Shown: piece by piece, positions 34,825-42,963 of the stretch
Layout of the letters: every line of letters begins with the position of its first letter
How positions within the stretch are numbered: the stretch's first letter is position 1
NCBI RefSeq assembly: GCF_001468465.1
Contig: NZ_LNSA01000006.1
Location: 98,452 to 162,451, forward strand
DNA length: 64,000 bases
Source: Sphingopyxis sp. H115
Lineage (GTDB): Bacteria > Pseudomonadota > Alphaproteobacteria > Sphingomonadales > Sphingomonadaceae
Direction: 5' to 3'
Notes under the pieces: model-generated
What the model was told of the DNA's origin: nothing
What the model saw: the letters and a program-made list of their open reading frames with translations, nothing else
The model's database searches: none
Made by a program: the position numbers and the translations under genes

Positions 34825-35253
34825 ATGACCGACATCATCATCTACCACAATCCCGATTGCGGCACGTCGCGCAACACGCTGGCCCTGATCCGCAACGCCG
34901 GGATCGAACCGCATGTCGTCGAATATCTGAAGACGCCCCCGGCGCGCGCGATGCTCGAACAGTTGATCGCCCGCGCCGCGTTGCCCCCGCGCGACCTGCT
35001 CCGCAAGAAGGGCACGCCCTATTCCGAACTCGGCCTCGACAATCCGGCGCTTAGCGACGCAGAACTGATCGACGCCATGATGGCGCATCCGATCCTCATC
35101 AACCGCCCGCTCGTCGCCTCGCCGCTCGGCGTCCGGCTTTGCCGCCCGTCCGAGGCGGTGCTCGACATCCTTCCCGCGAGGCAGCTTGGCGCTTTCACCA
35201 AGGAAGACGGCGAGCAGGTCGTCGATGCCGCCGGCAACCGCGTCGGCGCTTGA
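34825..35253 (+). CDS. arsC: Arsenate reductase ArsC, glutaredoxin-dependent type
   Basis: ArsC reduces arsenate to arsenite using glutathione and glutaredoxin. The 142-aa product starts TDIIIYHNPDCGTSRNTLAL; Cys12 in HNPDCGTSRNT is the catalytic residue, and the arginines in LLRKKGTPYSELGL, ILINRPLV and GVRLCRPSE correspond to the oxyanion-binding Arg60, Arg94 and Arg107 of E. coli R773 ArsC. Length is the family norm. It supplies arsenite to the Acr3 exporter encoded three bases downstream. Confidence 0.95.
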   Translation: MTDIIIYHNPDCGTSRNTLALIRNAGIEPHVVEYLKTPPARAMLEQLIARAALPPRDLLRKKGTPYSELGLDNPALSDAELIDAMMAHPILINRPLVASPLGVRLCRPSEAVLDILPARQLGAFTKEDGEQVVDAAGNRVGA

Positions 35254-35256
35254 CCG

Positions 35257-36321
35257 GTGGTCAAGACAAAGCGCGAACGCCTGTCGTTCCTCGACCGCTA
35301 TCTGACGCTGTGGATTTTCCTCGCGATGGCGCTCGGGGTATTGCTGGGAACCATCTTCGAGGGGCTGCCGCGCGCGATCGACGCCCTCTCGATCGGAAGC
35401 ACCAATATCCCCATCGCGATCGGCCTGATATTGATGATGTACCCGCCGCTCGCTCGGGTGCGCTATAGCGAACTCCCGCGCGTGTTCGACGACCGGCGCG
35501 TACTCGCGATTTCGCTCGCGCAGAACTGGATCATCGGGCCCGTCCTGATGTTCGCGCTTGCGGTTATCTTCCTTGCCGACAGGCCCGAATATATGACCGG
35601 CCTGATCCTGATCGGCCTTGCGCGCTGCATCGCGATGGTCATCGTCTGGAACCAGCTCGCAAAAGGCGACAATCAATATGTCGCGGCGCTCGTCGCCTTC
35701 AACTCGATCTTCCAGATCCTGTTCTTCAGCGTCTATGCCTGGTTCTTCCTGACCATCCTGCCGCCGCTGTTCGGACTCGAAGGAAGCGTCATCGACGTGA
35801 GCTTCCGAACGATTGCGGAGGCGGTACTGATCTATCTCGGCATTCCGTTTCTCGCGGGCTTCCTGACCCGAAAATGGCTCGCCGGCGCCAAAGGCCATGA
35901 CTGGTACGAGACGCGCTTTCTGCCGGGGATTGCTCCGATCACGCTCGTCGCGCTGCTCTTCACCATCGTCGCGATGTTCAGCCTCAAGGGCAGCGAGATC
36001 GTGACCATCCCCGGCGACGTGATCCGCATCGCAATCCCGCTCACCATTTACTTCGTCGTCCAGTTCCTGATCAGTTTCTGGATGGGCAAGCTGATCGAAG
36101 CCGATTATCCGCGCACGACCGCGGTCGCCTTCACCGCCGCGGGCAATAATTTCGAACTCGCGATCGCCGTCGCGATCGCGGCCTTCGGCCTCGCCTCGCC
36201 CGTCGCCTTCGCTGCGGTGATCGGCCCGCTCGTCGAGGTGCCCGTCCTCATCCTTCTCGTCGGCGTCGCGTTCCGCCTCGGGCGCCGCTGGTTCCCCGCA
36301 AGCACGCCCACGGTGGCATGA
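35257..36321 (+). CDS. acr3: Arsenite efflux transporter Acr3
   Basis: The 354-aa integral membrane protein has about ten hydrophobic segments and the Acr3 (bile/arsenite/riboflavin transporter) pattern: [40 protein letters not shown] and [20 protein letters not shown]. Cys124 in ARCIAMV is the membrane cysteine essential for arsenite transport in Acr3, and the conserved Glu in NNFELA is present. It is an Acr3-type, not ArsB-type, pump. The start is a GTG at 35257, three bases after arsC; the stop overlaps arsH by four bases. Confidence 0.94.
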   Translation: MVKTKRERLSFLDRYLTLWIFLAMALGVLLGTIFEGLPRAIDALSIGSTNIPIAIGLILMMYPPLARVRYSELPRVFDDRRVLAISLAQNWIIGPVLMFALAVIFLADRPEYMTGLILIGLARCIAMVIVWNQLAKGDNQYVAALVAFNSIFQILFFSVYAWFFLTILPPLFGLEGSVIDVSFRTIAEAVLIYLGIPFLAGFLTRKWLAGAKGHDWYETRFLPGIAPITLVALLFTIVAMFSLKGSEIVTIPGDVIRIAIPLTIYFVVQFLISFWMGKLIEADYPRTTAVAFTAAGNNFELAIAVAIAAFGLASPVAFAAVIGPLVEVPVLILLVGVAFRLGRRWFPASTPTVA

Positions 36322-37079
36322 TCATGACAGACCAAATCTTCGCGCGCCTGCGCCCGCTCGCCGATGCCGACCATCTCCCGGCGCTCAGCCCCGAATATTT
36401 GCGCGCCGAGCCGGCGCTCGGCCTTGGCCCGTTCGATCCGGCCCCGCGCATGCTGCTGCTGTACGGCAGCTTGCGCGAACGCTCCTACTCGCGCCTCGTC
36501 GTCGAGGAGACGGCGCGGCTGCTCCGGCTCTTCGGGTGCGAGACGCGCATCTTCGACCCTTCCGACCTGCCGCTGCCCGATCAGGTCGCCGGCGACGATC
36601 ATCCCGCCGTCGAAGAACTGAGGCAGCATTCGCTCTGGTCCGAAGGCCAGGTCTGGTGCAGCCCCGAACGCCACGGCCAGATCACCGGGATCATGAAGGC
36701 GCAGATCGATCACCTGCCGCTCGCCTATAAGGGCCTCCGCCCGACGCAGGGGCGCACGCTCGCGGTGATGCAGGTGTCGGCGGGATCGCAATCGTTCAAC
36801 AGCGTCAACACGCTGCGTATCCTCGGCCGCTGGATGCGGATGATCACCATCCCCAACCAGTCGAGCGTCGCGAAGGCCTATCAGCAATTTGACGAGGCAG
36901 GCCGGATGCTGCCGTCGAGCTATTATGATCGGATCGTCGATGTCGCCGAAGAACTGGTGCGCTTCACCGTGCTGACACGCGGCCACTCGGACCAGCTCGT
37001 CGATCGCTATTCGGAGCGGAAGGACCGCAAAGAACCCGTCGCCACCCCCGCTGACATCGCCGCGATCGCGAACGCCTGA
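36318..37079 (+). CDS. arsH: ArsH NADPH-dependent FMN reductase
   Basis: ArsH is a flavodoxin-fold reductase that oxidises trivalent organoarsenicals and is found in ars operons of proteobacteria. The 253-aa product has the FMN phosphate-binding loop [40 protein letters not shown] and [20 protein letters not shown], the distinctive ArsH sequence. Coupled to acr3 by a four-base overlap, it is the last gene of the operon. Confidence 0.94.
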   Translation: MIMTDQIFARLRPLADADHLPALSPEYLRAEPALGLGPFDPAPRMLLLYGSLRERSYSRLVVEETARLLRLFGCETRIFDPSDLPLPDQVAGDDHPAVEELRQHSLWSEGQVWCSPERHGQITGIMKAQIDHLPLAYKGLRPTQGRTLAVMQVSAGSQSFNSVNTLRILGRWMRMITIPNQSSVAKAYQQFDEAGRMLPSSYYDRIVDVAEELVRFTVLTRGHSDQLVDRYSERKDRKEPVATPADIAAIANA

Positions 37080-37203
37080 CGCCGGAAAGTCGCGCAAATA
37101 GAATTCTGTTGGCAGATTTGTGCGCCGAGTTGAAACGCCGGTTTAGGGAAGTCGACGCCAACGTCGATCTCCCACTCCAGCTCGACCTGATGATCGACCG
37201 GCT

Positions 37204-38121
37204 TTAGGGATGACCGTTCGCGCTTCGTCGCGAGGCCTCGCCCGCGATGTGGGACGCATCCTCGAAACACGCGACCAGCATCTCTGTGAGGATCCGGATC
37301 TTGCGCGCCGGATGCAGCCCCGGCGGACGGACGACGTAGATGCCGTGCTCGGGGACGGGATAGCGCGGCATGACGGGGACGAGCGCGCCCGAGGCAAGAT
37401 GCTCCCCGATCAGGTCGAGGGGCAGAACGGCGATACCGACCCCCGCCAGCGCGGCGGCAACGAGGGCGACGCCATTGTCGGCCTTGAACCGCCCGTGAGG
37501 CCGTATCGCGATGACCTTGTCGCCGTCCAGCGCAGGCCATGTTTCCGTTCCCTGCATCAACGCCTGGTGGGTCTGAAGGTCTTCGGGCGTTTCCGGCGAC
37601 CCGTGCCTTTCGATATAGGATGGCGACGCGACATATTTCGCATGGAGCGGGCCGATCTTTCTTGCGACCAGGTTGGAATCGGGGAGCTTGCCGACGCGAA
37701 TAGCGCAATCGAAACCCTCCGCGATCAGGTCGACAAACCGGTCGGTATAGCTGGTGTGGATGTGGAGCTGCGGGTGACGCAGCGCCATCTCGGCGAGAAT
37801 GGGCGCGAAATGCGTGGGTCCGAACGATAGCGGCGCCGCCACGCGGAAGCGCCCACGCAGTTCGCCCGCCGGAAGGATGGTCTCCCTGGCCGCCTCGAAT
37901 TCGGTAACGATACGCGCCGCATAGTCTCTGAAAGTTGCCCCGGCTTCGGTGAGCGCAGCCCCGCGGGTCGTGCGAACGAGAAGCTGCGCGCTCAGTTCGG
38001 CCTCGACTCGCGCCAGCCGCCGGCTGACCATCGATTTGGATATGCCGAGCCGGCGGGCGGCAGGCGTCACGCCCCCCGCATCGGCGACTTCGACGAACGT
38101 CCGCAAATCCTCCACATCCAT
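37204..38121 (-). CDS. LysR-family transcriptional regulator
   Basis: The 305-aa product has an N-terminal LysR helix-turn-helix (DVEDLRTFVEVADAGGVTPA, ARRLGISKSMVSRRLARVEA, ELSAQLLVRTTRGAALTEAG) and a periplasmic-binding-like effector domain (GRFRVAAPLSFGPTHFAPIL, ALVAAALAGVGIAVLPLDLI). The ATG at 38121 follows AGGAA by six bases, so I preferred it to an ATG eight codons upstream. It is divergent from the isochorismatase-family gene at 38266, the usual arrangement of a LysR regulator with its target. Confidence 0.9.
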   Translation of the reverse strand: MDVEDLRTFVEVADAGGVTPAARRLGISKSMVSRRLARVEAELSAQLLVRTTRGAALTEAGATFRDYAARIVTEFEAARETILPAGELRGRFRVAAPLSFGPTHFAPILAEMALRHPQLHIHTSYTDRFVDLIAEGFDCAIRVGKLPDSNLVARKIGPLHAKYVASPSYIERHGSPETPEDLQTHQALMQGTETWPALDGDKVIAIRPHGRFKADNGVALVAAALAGVGIAVLPLDLIGEHLASGALVPVMPRYPVPEHGIYVVRPPGLHPARKIRILTEMLVACFEDASHIAGEASRRSANGHP

Positions 38122-38265
38122 CCGGTGTTCCTCATTTCGCGACACAGCACCCCGCCGCGCGATGCTACCGCGACGGAATGAGGAATGGCAACACGCGGGC
38201 GGCTGATGTCGCCTCGACCTGCGTCGCGGGCGACCCGTCCATCCACGTCAGCAGAAAGGAACGAT

Positions 38266-38916
38266 ATGACATTCCGCAACGGCCTCGACTCGCTTCTTCG
38301 TCCCGAAGATTCGGTCCTCGTCCTGATCGACCATCAGCCTTACCAGCTGGCGAATTTGAACAGCCACGACCCGCAAGCCGTGGTCAATAACACGACCGCG
38401 CTGGCGAAGCTGGCCAAGGCATTCGAAGTCCCGACGATCCTCACCAGCGTGATCGCAGCTCGCGGCGGTCTTCTTTTCAAGCAGATCACCGACGTGTTCC
38501 CTGGTCAGGAGGTAATCGACCGCACCTGGGTGAACACTTGGCAGGACAAGAATGTGGTCGATGCGGTCAAGGCGACCGGCCGCAAGCAGCTGATCATCGC
38601 CGGTCTGTGGACCGAGGTCTGCGTCGCGATGCCGGTCATCCAGGCCCTTGGCGAAGGCTGGGACGTCTCCGTGATCACCGACGCATGCGGCGGCGCTTCG
38701 ACCGAATCGCACCAGATTGCCGTCCAGCGGATGATTTCGGCGGGCGCGAACATGATGACGCTGATGGCCCTGTGCGGCGAATGGCAGCGGGACTGGGCGC
38801 GCACCGAGCATGTCGCGGAACTGACCGACATCATGATCCAGCACATCGGCGGCAGTGGCATCGCCTATCTGTGGGAACAGCAGCTTCTGAACACTCCCGT
38901 CGAAACTGCCGGCTAA
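38266..38916 (+). CDS. Isochorismatase-family (YcaC-like) hydrolase
   Basis: The 216-aa product has the cysteine-hydrolase fold of the isochorismatase family: SVLVLIDHQPYQLANLNSHD with the catalytic Asp, and QLIIAGLWTEVCVAMPVIQA with the nucleophilic Cys. VDAVKATGRKQLIIAG and AGANMMTLMALCGEWQRDWA follow E. coli YcaC closely. YcaC itself has no confirmed substrate. The ATG at 38266 is five bases after AAAGGA. The divergent LysR gene is the probable regulator. An operon continuation is not seen; the downstream 650 bases lack a clear gene. Confidence 0.85.
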   Translation: MTFRNGLDSLLRPEDSVLVLIDHQPYQLANLNSHDPQAVVNNTTALAKLAKAFEVPTILTSVIAARGGLLFKQITDVFPGQEVIDRTWVNTWQDKNVVDAVKATGRKQLIIAGLWTEVCVAMPVIQALGEGWDVSVITDACGGASTESHQIAVQRMISAGANMMTLMALCGEWQRDWARTEHVAELTDIMIQHIGGSGIAYLWEQQLLNTPVETAG

Positions 38917-39570
38917 CGACAAGGATGGCGGACCCGGCTCGGCGCGCCCTGCAGACGACCGACATGTCGGTGTCCGCCATCAACGCTTTCCGGCCTTGGA
39001 AGGAGAAATGGCGCGCCCAGCATAACAATGAAGGGCACTCAAATCACTGGAAAATATCCTTCTCACTAGATTGCTAGGGTCTACTTTATGGCAGGGTACC
39101 CATTTATTCGCTCTAATCCGCGCGAGGGCATGCTTGCAGAGTTTGCTGTGGCGGTAGCGATACGTTTTGCGGATTTGGACGATTATATGCGTGAGTGAGC
39201 AGAAAAATGGGCGTAGCAGATTCTCACAAGCCGTTGCTCAATCTGACTTCAAGTTCTTAGACGGGTGATGCGCGACGCCCTAGAGCGGGATGTAGGCGCG
39301 TTCGCTCTGCGCGATCATTCAAAGCATCGCCAGTCTCGCTAACGAGATAGCCCTTCGCGCCTTTTCAGAAGCCAAGGCAGCAGGCCTGGACGCAATTAAC
39401 CTATCTGGTGATTGATCGTGTACGGCCGGCAAACTCAGCCGGTGCAACCAGCCCACCGGTGTGAGCAAGGCGGAAAGACCTAGACCCCCGTGGTCCAAGG
39501 CTGGATGATACTGCAGAAACTTCTAAACTCTAATTCCTGCTAACGGAAATCCAGCGCCTAGATCAATGTG
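38917..39570. other. Gene-poor stretch at the left edge of the accessory region
   Basis: Base composition drops in GC from about 39040 onward. I find only short frames without convincing starts; one of 36 codons begins at about 39088, and a 34-codon run near 39310-39417 (IIQSIASLANEIALRAFSEA) looks protein-like but is blocked by an upstream stop. These may be remnants of decayed genes. No tRNA, repeat or terminator was identified. Confidence 0.4.
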
Positions 39571-40167
39571 TTATAGATGCCCCCGAAGGGCTGCTGCACG
39601 GGCCGAAATATTACTATTTATTGTCATAGACTTACTAATATTTTGGCGAGTTTTTTTCAACCAATAGCCGAACTCTGGTTCCCCAAGAAGAGAAAAACCT
39701 TCGAGAAATTCGTCGTATTCGTCAACTTCTCTAGAAAGAAAGTCTATATTTACGACTGAAATATTTAGCTTAACCACACGATAGTTGGCTATCAACAATG
39801 GGATCTGGTAGACATTCCCTAGTCGCCGCAAATAATATATTTCGCGTCGCAGTGCGGCTTGGGAACATTGAGGCTCCAATGAACCCCACAACTTTTCTTG
39901 AAGCCAAGAGCGCCACCGTTCTCCATTAATCCCGGTTGCTAACAACGCCAGAAGCGCGATACTTTTTTTACGCGTCACTTCAATCCAACGCCCGTCGGGC
40001 CCGACCAGTCCAAAAGAGCCTAAAAAACGCAGGTTATAGCTATAAGTTGAAAGATCTCTTTTGGAAAATCGGGTGTGCAATTCAGAAGCATTTGCAATAT
40101 CGGAGGCGATATGATGCTGCGACGATGCGATGCAATTTGAGGTAGACGAGACTGCATAGAAGGACAT
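39571..40167 (-). CDS. SARP-like winged-helix regulator (first copy, AT-rich)
   Basis: The 198-aa product contains LRFLGSFGLVGPDGRWIEVT, RKKSIALLALLATGINGERW, LWGSLEPQCSQAALRREIYY and VDEYDEFLEGFSLLGEPEFG. It corresponds segment by segment to the product at 49455-49994. The pattern is that of the OmpR-like winged helix plus start of the activator domain found at the N-terminus of SARP and adenylate-cyclase-type regulators, but the long C-terminal TPR/ATPase part is missing. Its DNA is notably AT-rich compared with its relative. I used the ATG at 40167; the frame is open further upstream. It probably regulates the autotransporter module. Confidence 0.65.
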   Translation of the reverse strand: MSFYAVSSTSNCIASSQHHIASDIANASELHTRFSKRDLSTYSYNLRFLGSFGLVGPDGRWIEVTRKKSIALLALLATGINGERWRSWLQEKLWGSLEPQCSQAALRREIYYLRRLGNVYQIPLLIANYRVVKLNISVVNIDFLSREVDEYDEFLEGFSLLGEPEFGYWLKKTRQNISKSMTINSNISARAAALRGHL

Positions 40168-40419
40168 GTGGGCAATCCAATTTAACGGCAAACGCTAAAT
40201 ATCATGCCGAAACGGCATTATCGCGCTTGGCCAACCGTAACTATATTGCTTCCCACCGCGAGGCCGCTTTCACCCCCTCGTCGTATTTTTTGTAGGTTAT
40301 AGAATACGTATGGTAAGTCTATAAAAAAACTTCCTTTGGCTCAAATTTGGCTTCTATGTGCTTGATCCTATGGATTTATGGTGCGACCCTTTCGTTGCAA
40401 TGGAAGGAGGCATTCGGGG

Positions 40420-41359
40420 CCGAATACATCACGGGTGCGCCACGATCGCGTACGCCGCCGGAGCAGCAGTACAGCGATCGCAAGCTTCGCTCGCGACGCT
40501 GAGCCGGGAGCTGGGGATCAATCCGAAGAGGGAGGCGAAGTGGCGTAAGCGGACGACGGTCGAGGCTCTGAAGACCGGGCCGACAGGCCCTCATTCCCCA
40601 ACCCTCACAGAGGCTAAGGAAGCGATGGTCGTCGAATTTCGGCGAACACTCTATTGCCGTTGGGCGACTGTCTCTATGCCCGGCAGCCGACGATCCCGCA
40701 TCTGACGCGGTCGGCGCTACACCGTTGCCTGCAACGCCACGCCATCTCACGCCTGCCCGGCGTCGAGGGCGACAAGCCCTCGCGGCAACGCTTCCAACAC
40801 TATCCATCGGCTTCTTCGACATGGATGTCGCCGAGGCCCTGACTGCCAAAGGCAAGCCCTATCTATTCGTCGCCATGGATCGCACCAGCAAGTTCGCACT
40901 CACCCAATTCGTAGCAAGGGCAAATAGGCAAACAGCCTGGGCGTTTCTGGAACTACTGCTCGAGGACGTGCCCTACCGGATCGATTCTCACTGATAATAG
41001 CATCTAGTTTGCCGACCAGCCGCGCAACCGCAATACCACATGGACGCGCCCGATGTGCTTCGACATGATAGGCGAGGCCAACGAATTCGACCATTGGCTC
41101 ACCTTGCCGAACCATCCCTGGACCAACCGGCAAGTCGAGCCGATGAACCCACCATCAACGACACCACCGTCAAGCGCTTCCATTATGACAGCCACGATCA
41201 GTTGCGCACGCACTTGGTCGACTGGCCGCCTACGACTCCGTTTGCAGACTCAAGACACTCCGTGTTTGACCCCTATGAATACCTCGGCAAATCTGGACTT
41301 CAGAGCCGGATCGATCCATCTTCAATCTGATCCGCCGGTTGTCAGGGCTGAACACTTAG
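40420..41359 (+). mobile_element. Decayed IS481-family transposase
   Basis: Pieces of one transposase lie in shifting frames: HGCATIAYAAGAAVQRSQAS and GINPKREAKWRKRTTVEALK (from 40430), DCLYARQPTIPHLTRSALHR (from 40660), GFFDMDVAEALTAKGKPYLF (from 40810), MIGEANEFDHWLTLPNHPWT (from 41065), VKRFHYDSHDQLRTHLVDW (from 41168) and a terminal IFNLIRRLSGLNT ending at 41359. This is the IS481-type order. At least four frameshifts or stops are present, including a TAG just after the TDN of the second catalytic Asp, so it is dead. No terminal inverted repeats were resolved. Its last bases overlap the end of the methyltransferase gene. Confidence 0.85.
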
Positions 41360-42888
41360 ACAGGAGCGGCTCCCAAACGTCGCAGGAGCGGCAATAGCTT
41401 CGACGTCACCTCCCCATGGATCTTTCTGATCTCCTCGAGGTTCTCTTCAACGGTTTCCAACGTTACTCCCTCACTGATAAGACGTTCTCCTTGCTCCGAG
41501 AGCCATCTCCAGACCGTTGTGTCTACTTCCTCAACGCCCTCCCATAACGCGAGCAGCACAAGCTGCTGAACGCGGGTGACCGGGACTGCGGAACCAATGT
41601 TCGAAGCCGCCAAGTTGTTCGCACCCGAAGAATATTTGGATCGGCGACAGAGTTCCATATTCAGTGCGACCGATGCTATGCGGTCATCCTCGGGAGTTGC
41701 AGATTGCGATGTCGGAGCGACGTCGCCGCGGCCCGTCAGCACGAAGAGGGTCTCGGCAAGCTGCGAGCGTGTAATTCCGACGCTCGCGATCCTGTCGACC
41801 AGCACGCCGAACGGCACGGCTGCCCCATTGGAAGCCATGAGGGCCTCCCATACGGGCTGATATATCTCAGAACGCAGTGTCGCCGATCCGCCGGCAGTTG
41901 TTAGCGTCAGCGGAAGTTGCTCTGTTTCTGCTAACGTGAGAAAACTGTATGCTTCCAATCGATCAGCTACTTCGGCGACAGACATCTGCCGTTTTCCTTT
42001 GACATAGATGTCCCGTCGAAACTGCCGGTTTACGATATAGTCCCGCGTGGTTTCATAGAGAGCGAGATCCGAGATGCTGGCCAAAAGACCTTGGCAATGA
42101 GATGGCACACCTAAGCCGGGCATATTATCGATCAAGCTGGCCGATGCGGCAAAATCCATTTTAGCTTCAGCCAAACGGGCCGATACTTCCGAAAAGGATT
42201 CTGGGAGCCAATGGCGATTGAAATATTCATGCGACACGTAACTCCGATCAAGTTTCCTGATCGACTCCACCATATTTCCGACGCTAGGGTATAGATCAAA
42301 GTAGCCTGCGCTGGCGTCCACCACACGTTGCGCGAAATGAAGAGATTCATCCACTCGTGCCAGCAAGCCGCCTGCGGCTGCTTTCGCAGCGTGCAGATTG
42401 AGAAGATGGCGAAGCGGTTCAATCGGCGACCAGCCTGGTTTGCAGTTATAGCTTATGTAGAGAATGCCTCCCGGCTTGAGTTTCAATCGCACGATTTCCA
42501 CGATCGCGTCGCGCGTTTCGTTGCTTACCCAAGACCAGATACCGTGAAGCGCAATGATATCGAATTGCGGCAGATCGTCTCGGCGCGCGAACTCCTCAAA
42601 ACTGTCATCGAAGATGCCCAGTGGTTTACCGCAGGCCCGAGCGATCTGGGCCGCATAAGCCGCCTGCGAAGGATTGAAGTCCGTGCCAAAGAATCGCCCG
42701 GACGATGTCGCCGCATTGATATTGAGCGAAAGACCGTGGCCGAAACCCAGTTCAAGGTAACTGGGGCTATCGCCAACATCGTGCGAAACACCTCGGGAAA
42801 GTAGGGCGAATTTTAAGCGTACCGGCGCCAGCTCGGAGAAATAGCCGTAAATGTAGTCTACTTCCGATACGTATCCCGCATTCCACAT
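41356..42888 (-). CDS. SAM-dependent methyltransferase with regulatory domain, rickettsial PKMT-like
   Basis: The 510-aa product starts WNAGYVSEVDYIYGYFSELA. A class I Rossmann core covers residues 40-190 with SAM motif I YLELGFGHGLSLN (46-52), the acidic GTDFNP (Asp70), HGIWSWV (115-121) and YISYNCKPGW (144-153). Residues 220-310 (HEYFNRHWLPESFSEVSARL, ETTRDYIVNRQFRRDIYV) match the methyltransferase regulatory domain (PF10119 type). The same layout and the HG-(W/Y)SWV and YISYN--PGW motifs occur in the Rickettsia protein-lysine methyltransferases that modify the autotransporter OmpB. Here it follows a giant autotransporter gene on the same strand. Substrate is inferred from this pairing. Confidence 0.8.
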   Translation of the reverse strand: MWNAGYVSEVDYIYGYFSELAPVRLKFALLSRGVSHDVGDSPSYLELGFGHGLSLNINAATSSGRFFGTDFNPSQAAYAAQIARACGKPLGIFDDSFEEFARRDDLPQFDIIALHGIWSWVSNETRDAIVEIVRLKLKPGGILYISYNCKPGWSPIEPLRHLLNLHAAKAAAGGLLARVDESLHFAQRVVDASAGYFDLYPSVGNMVESIRKLDRSYVSHEYFNRHWLPESFSEVSARLAEAKMDFAASASLIDNMPGLGVPSHCQGLLASISDLALYETTRDYIVNRQFRRDIYVKGKRQMSVAEVADRLEAYSFLTLAETEQLPLTLTTAGGSATLRSEIYQPVWEALMASNGAAVPFGVLVDRIASVGITRSQLAETLFVLTGRGDVAPTSQSATPEDDRIASVALNMELCRRSKYSSGANNLAASNIGSAVPVTRVQQLVLLALWEGVEEVDTTVWRWLSEQGERLISEGVTLETVEENLEEIRKIHGEVTSKLLPLLRRLGAAPV

Positions 42889-42899
42889 ATCAATTCTCC

Positions 42900-42933
42900 A
42901 AAAAAAGGGGGGCGTGCTTTGGACACGCCCCCC
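42900..42933 (-). terminator. Rho-independent terminator after the autotransporter gene
   Basis: On the minus strand GGGGGGCGTG, loop TCCAAAG, CACGCCCCCC, then seven T. The ten-base stem is perfect. It lies between the autotransporter stop (42964) and the methyltransferase ATG (42888); the T-run runs directly into GGAG, the ribosome-binding site of the methyltransferase, seven bases before its ATG. Confidence 0.95.
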
Positions 42934-42963
42934 ACGGGGGTAACCCAGTGGACTAGTCTGAAA

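Noticed and set aside
37049..37207. A frame after arsH reading [17 protein letters not shown]... up to a stop at 37205-37207.
   Set aside because: It looks protein-like but has no ATG or GTG start, begins inside arsH in another frame and ends inside the lysR stop. Possibly a gene remnant; not supported enough to annotate.
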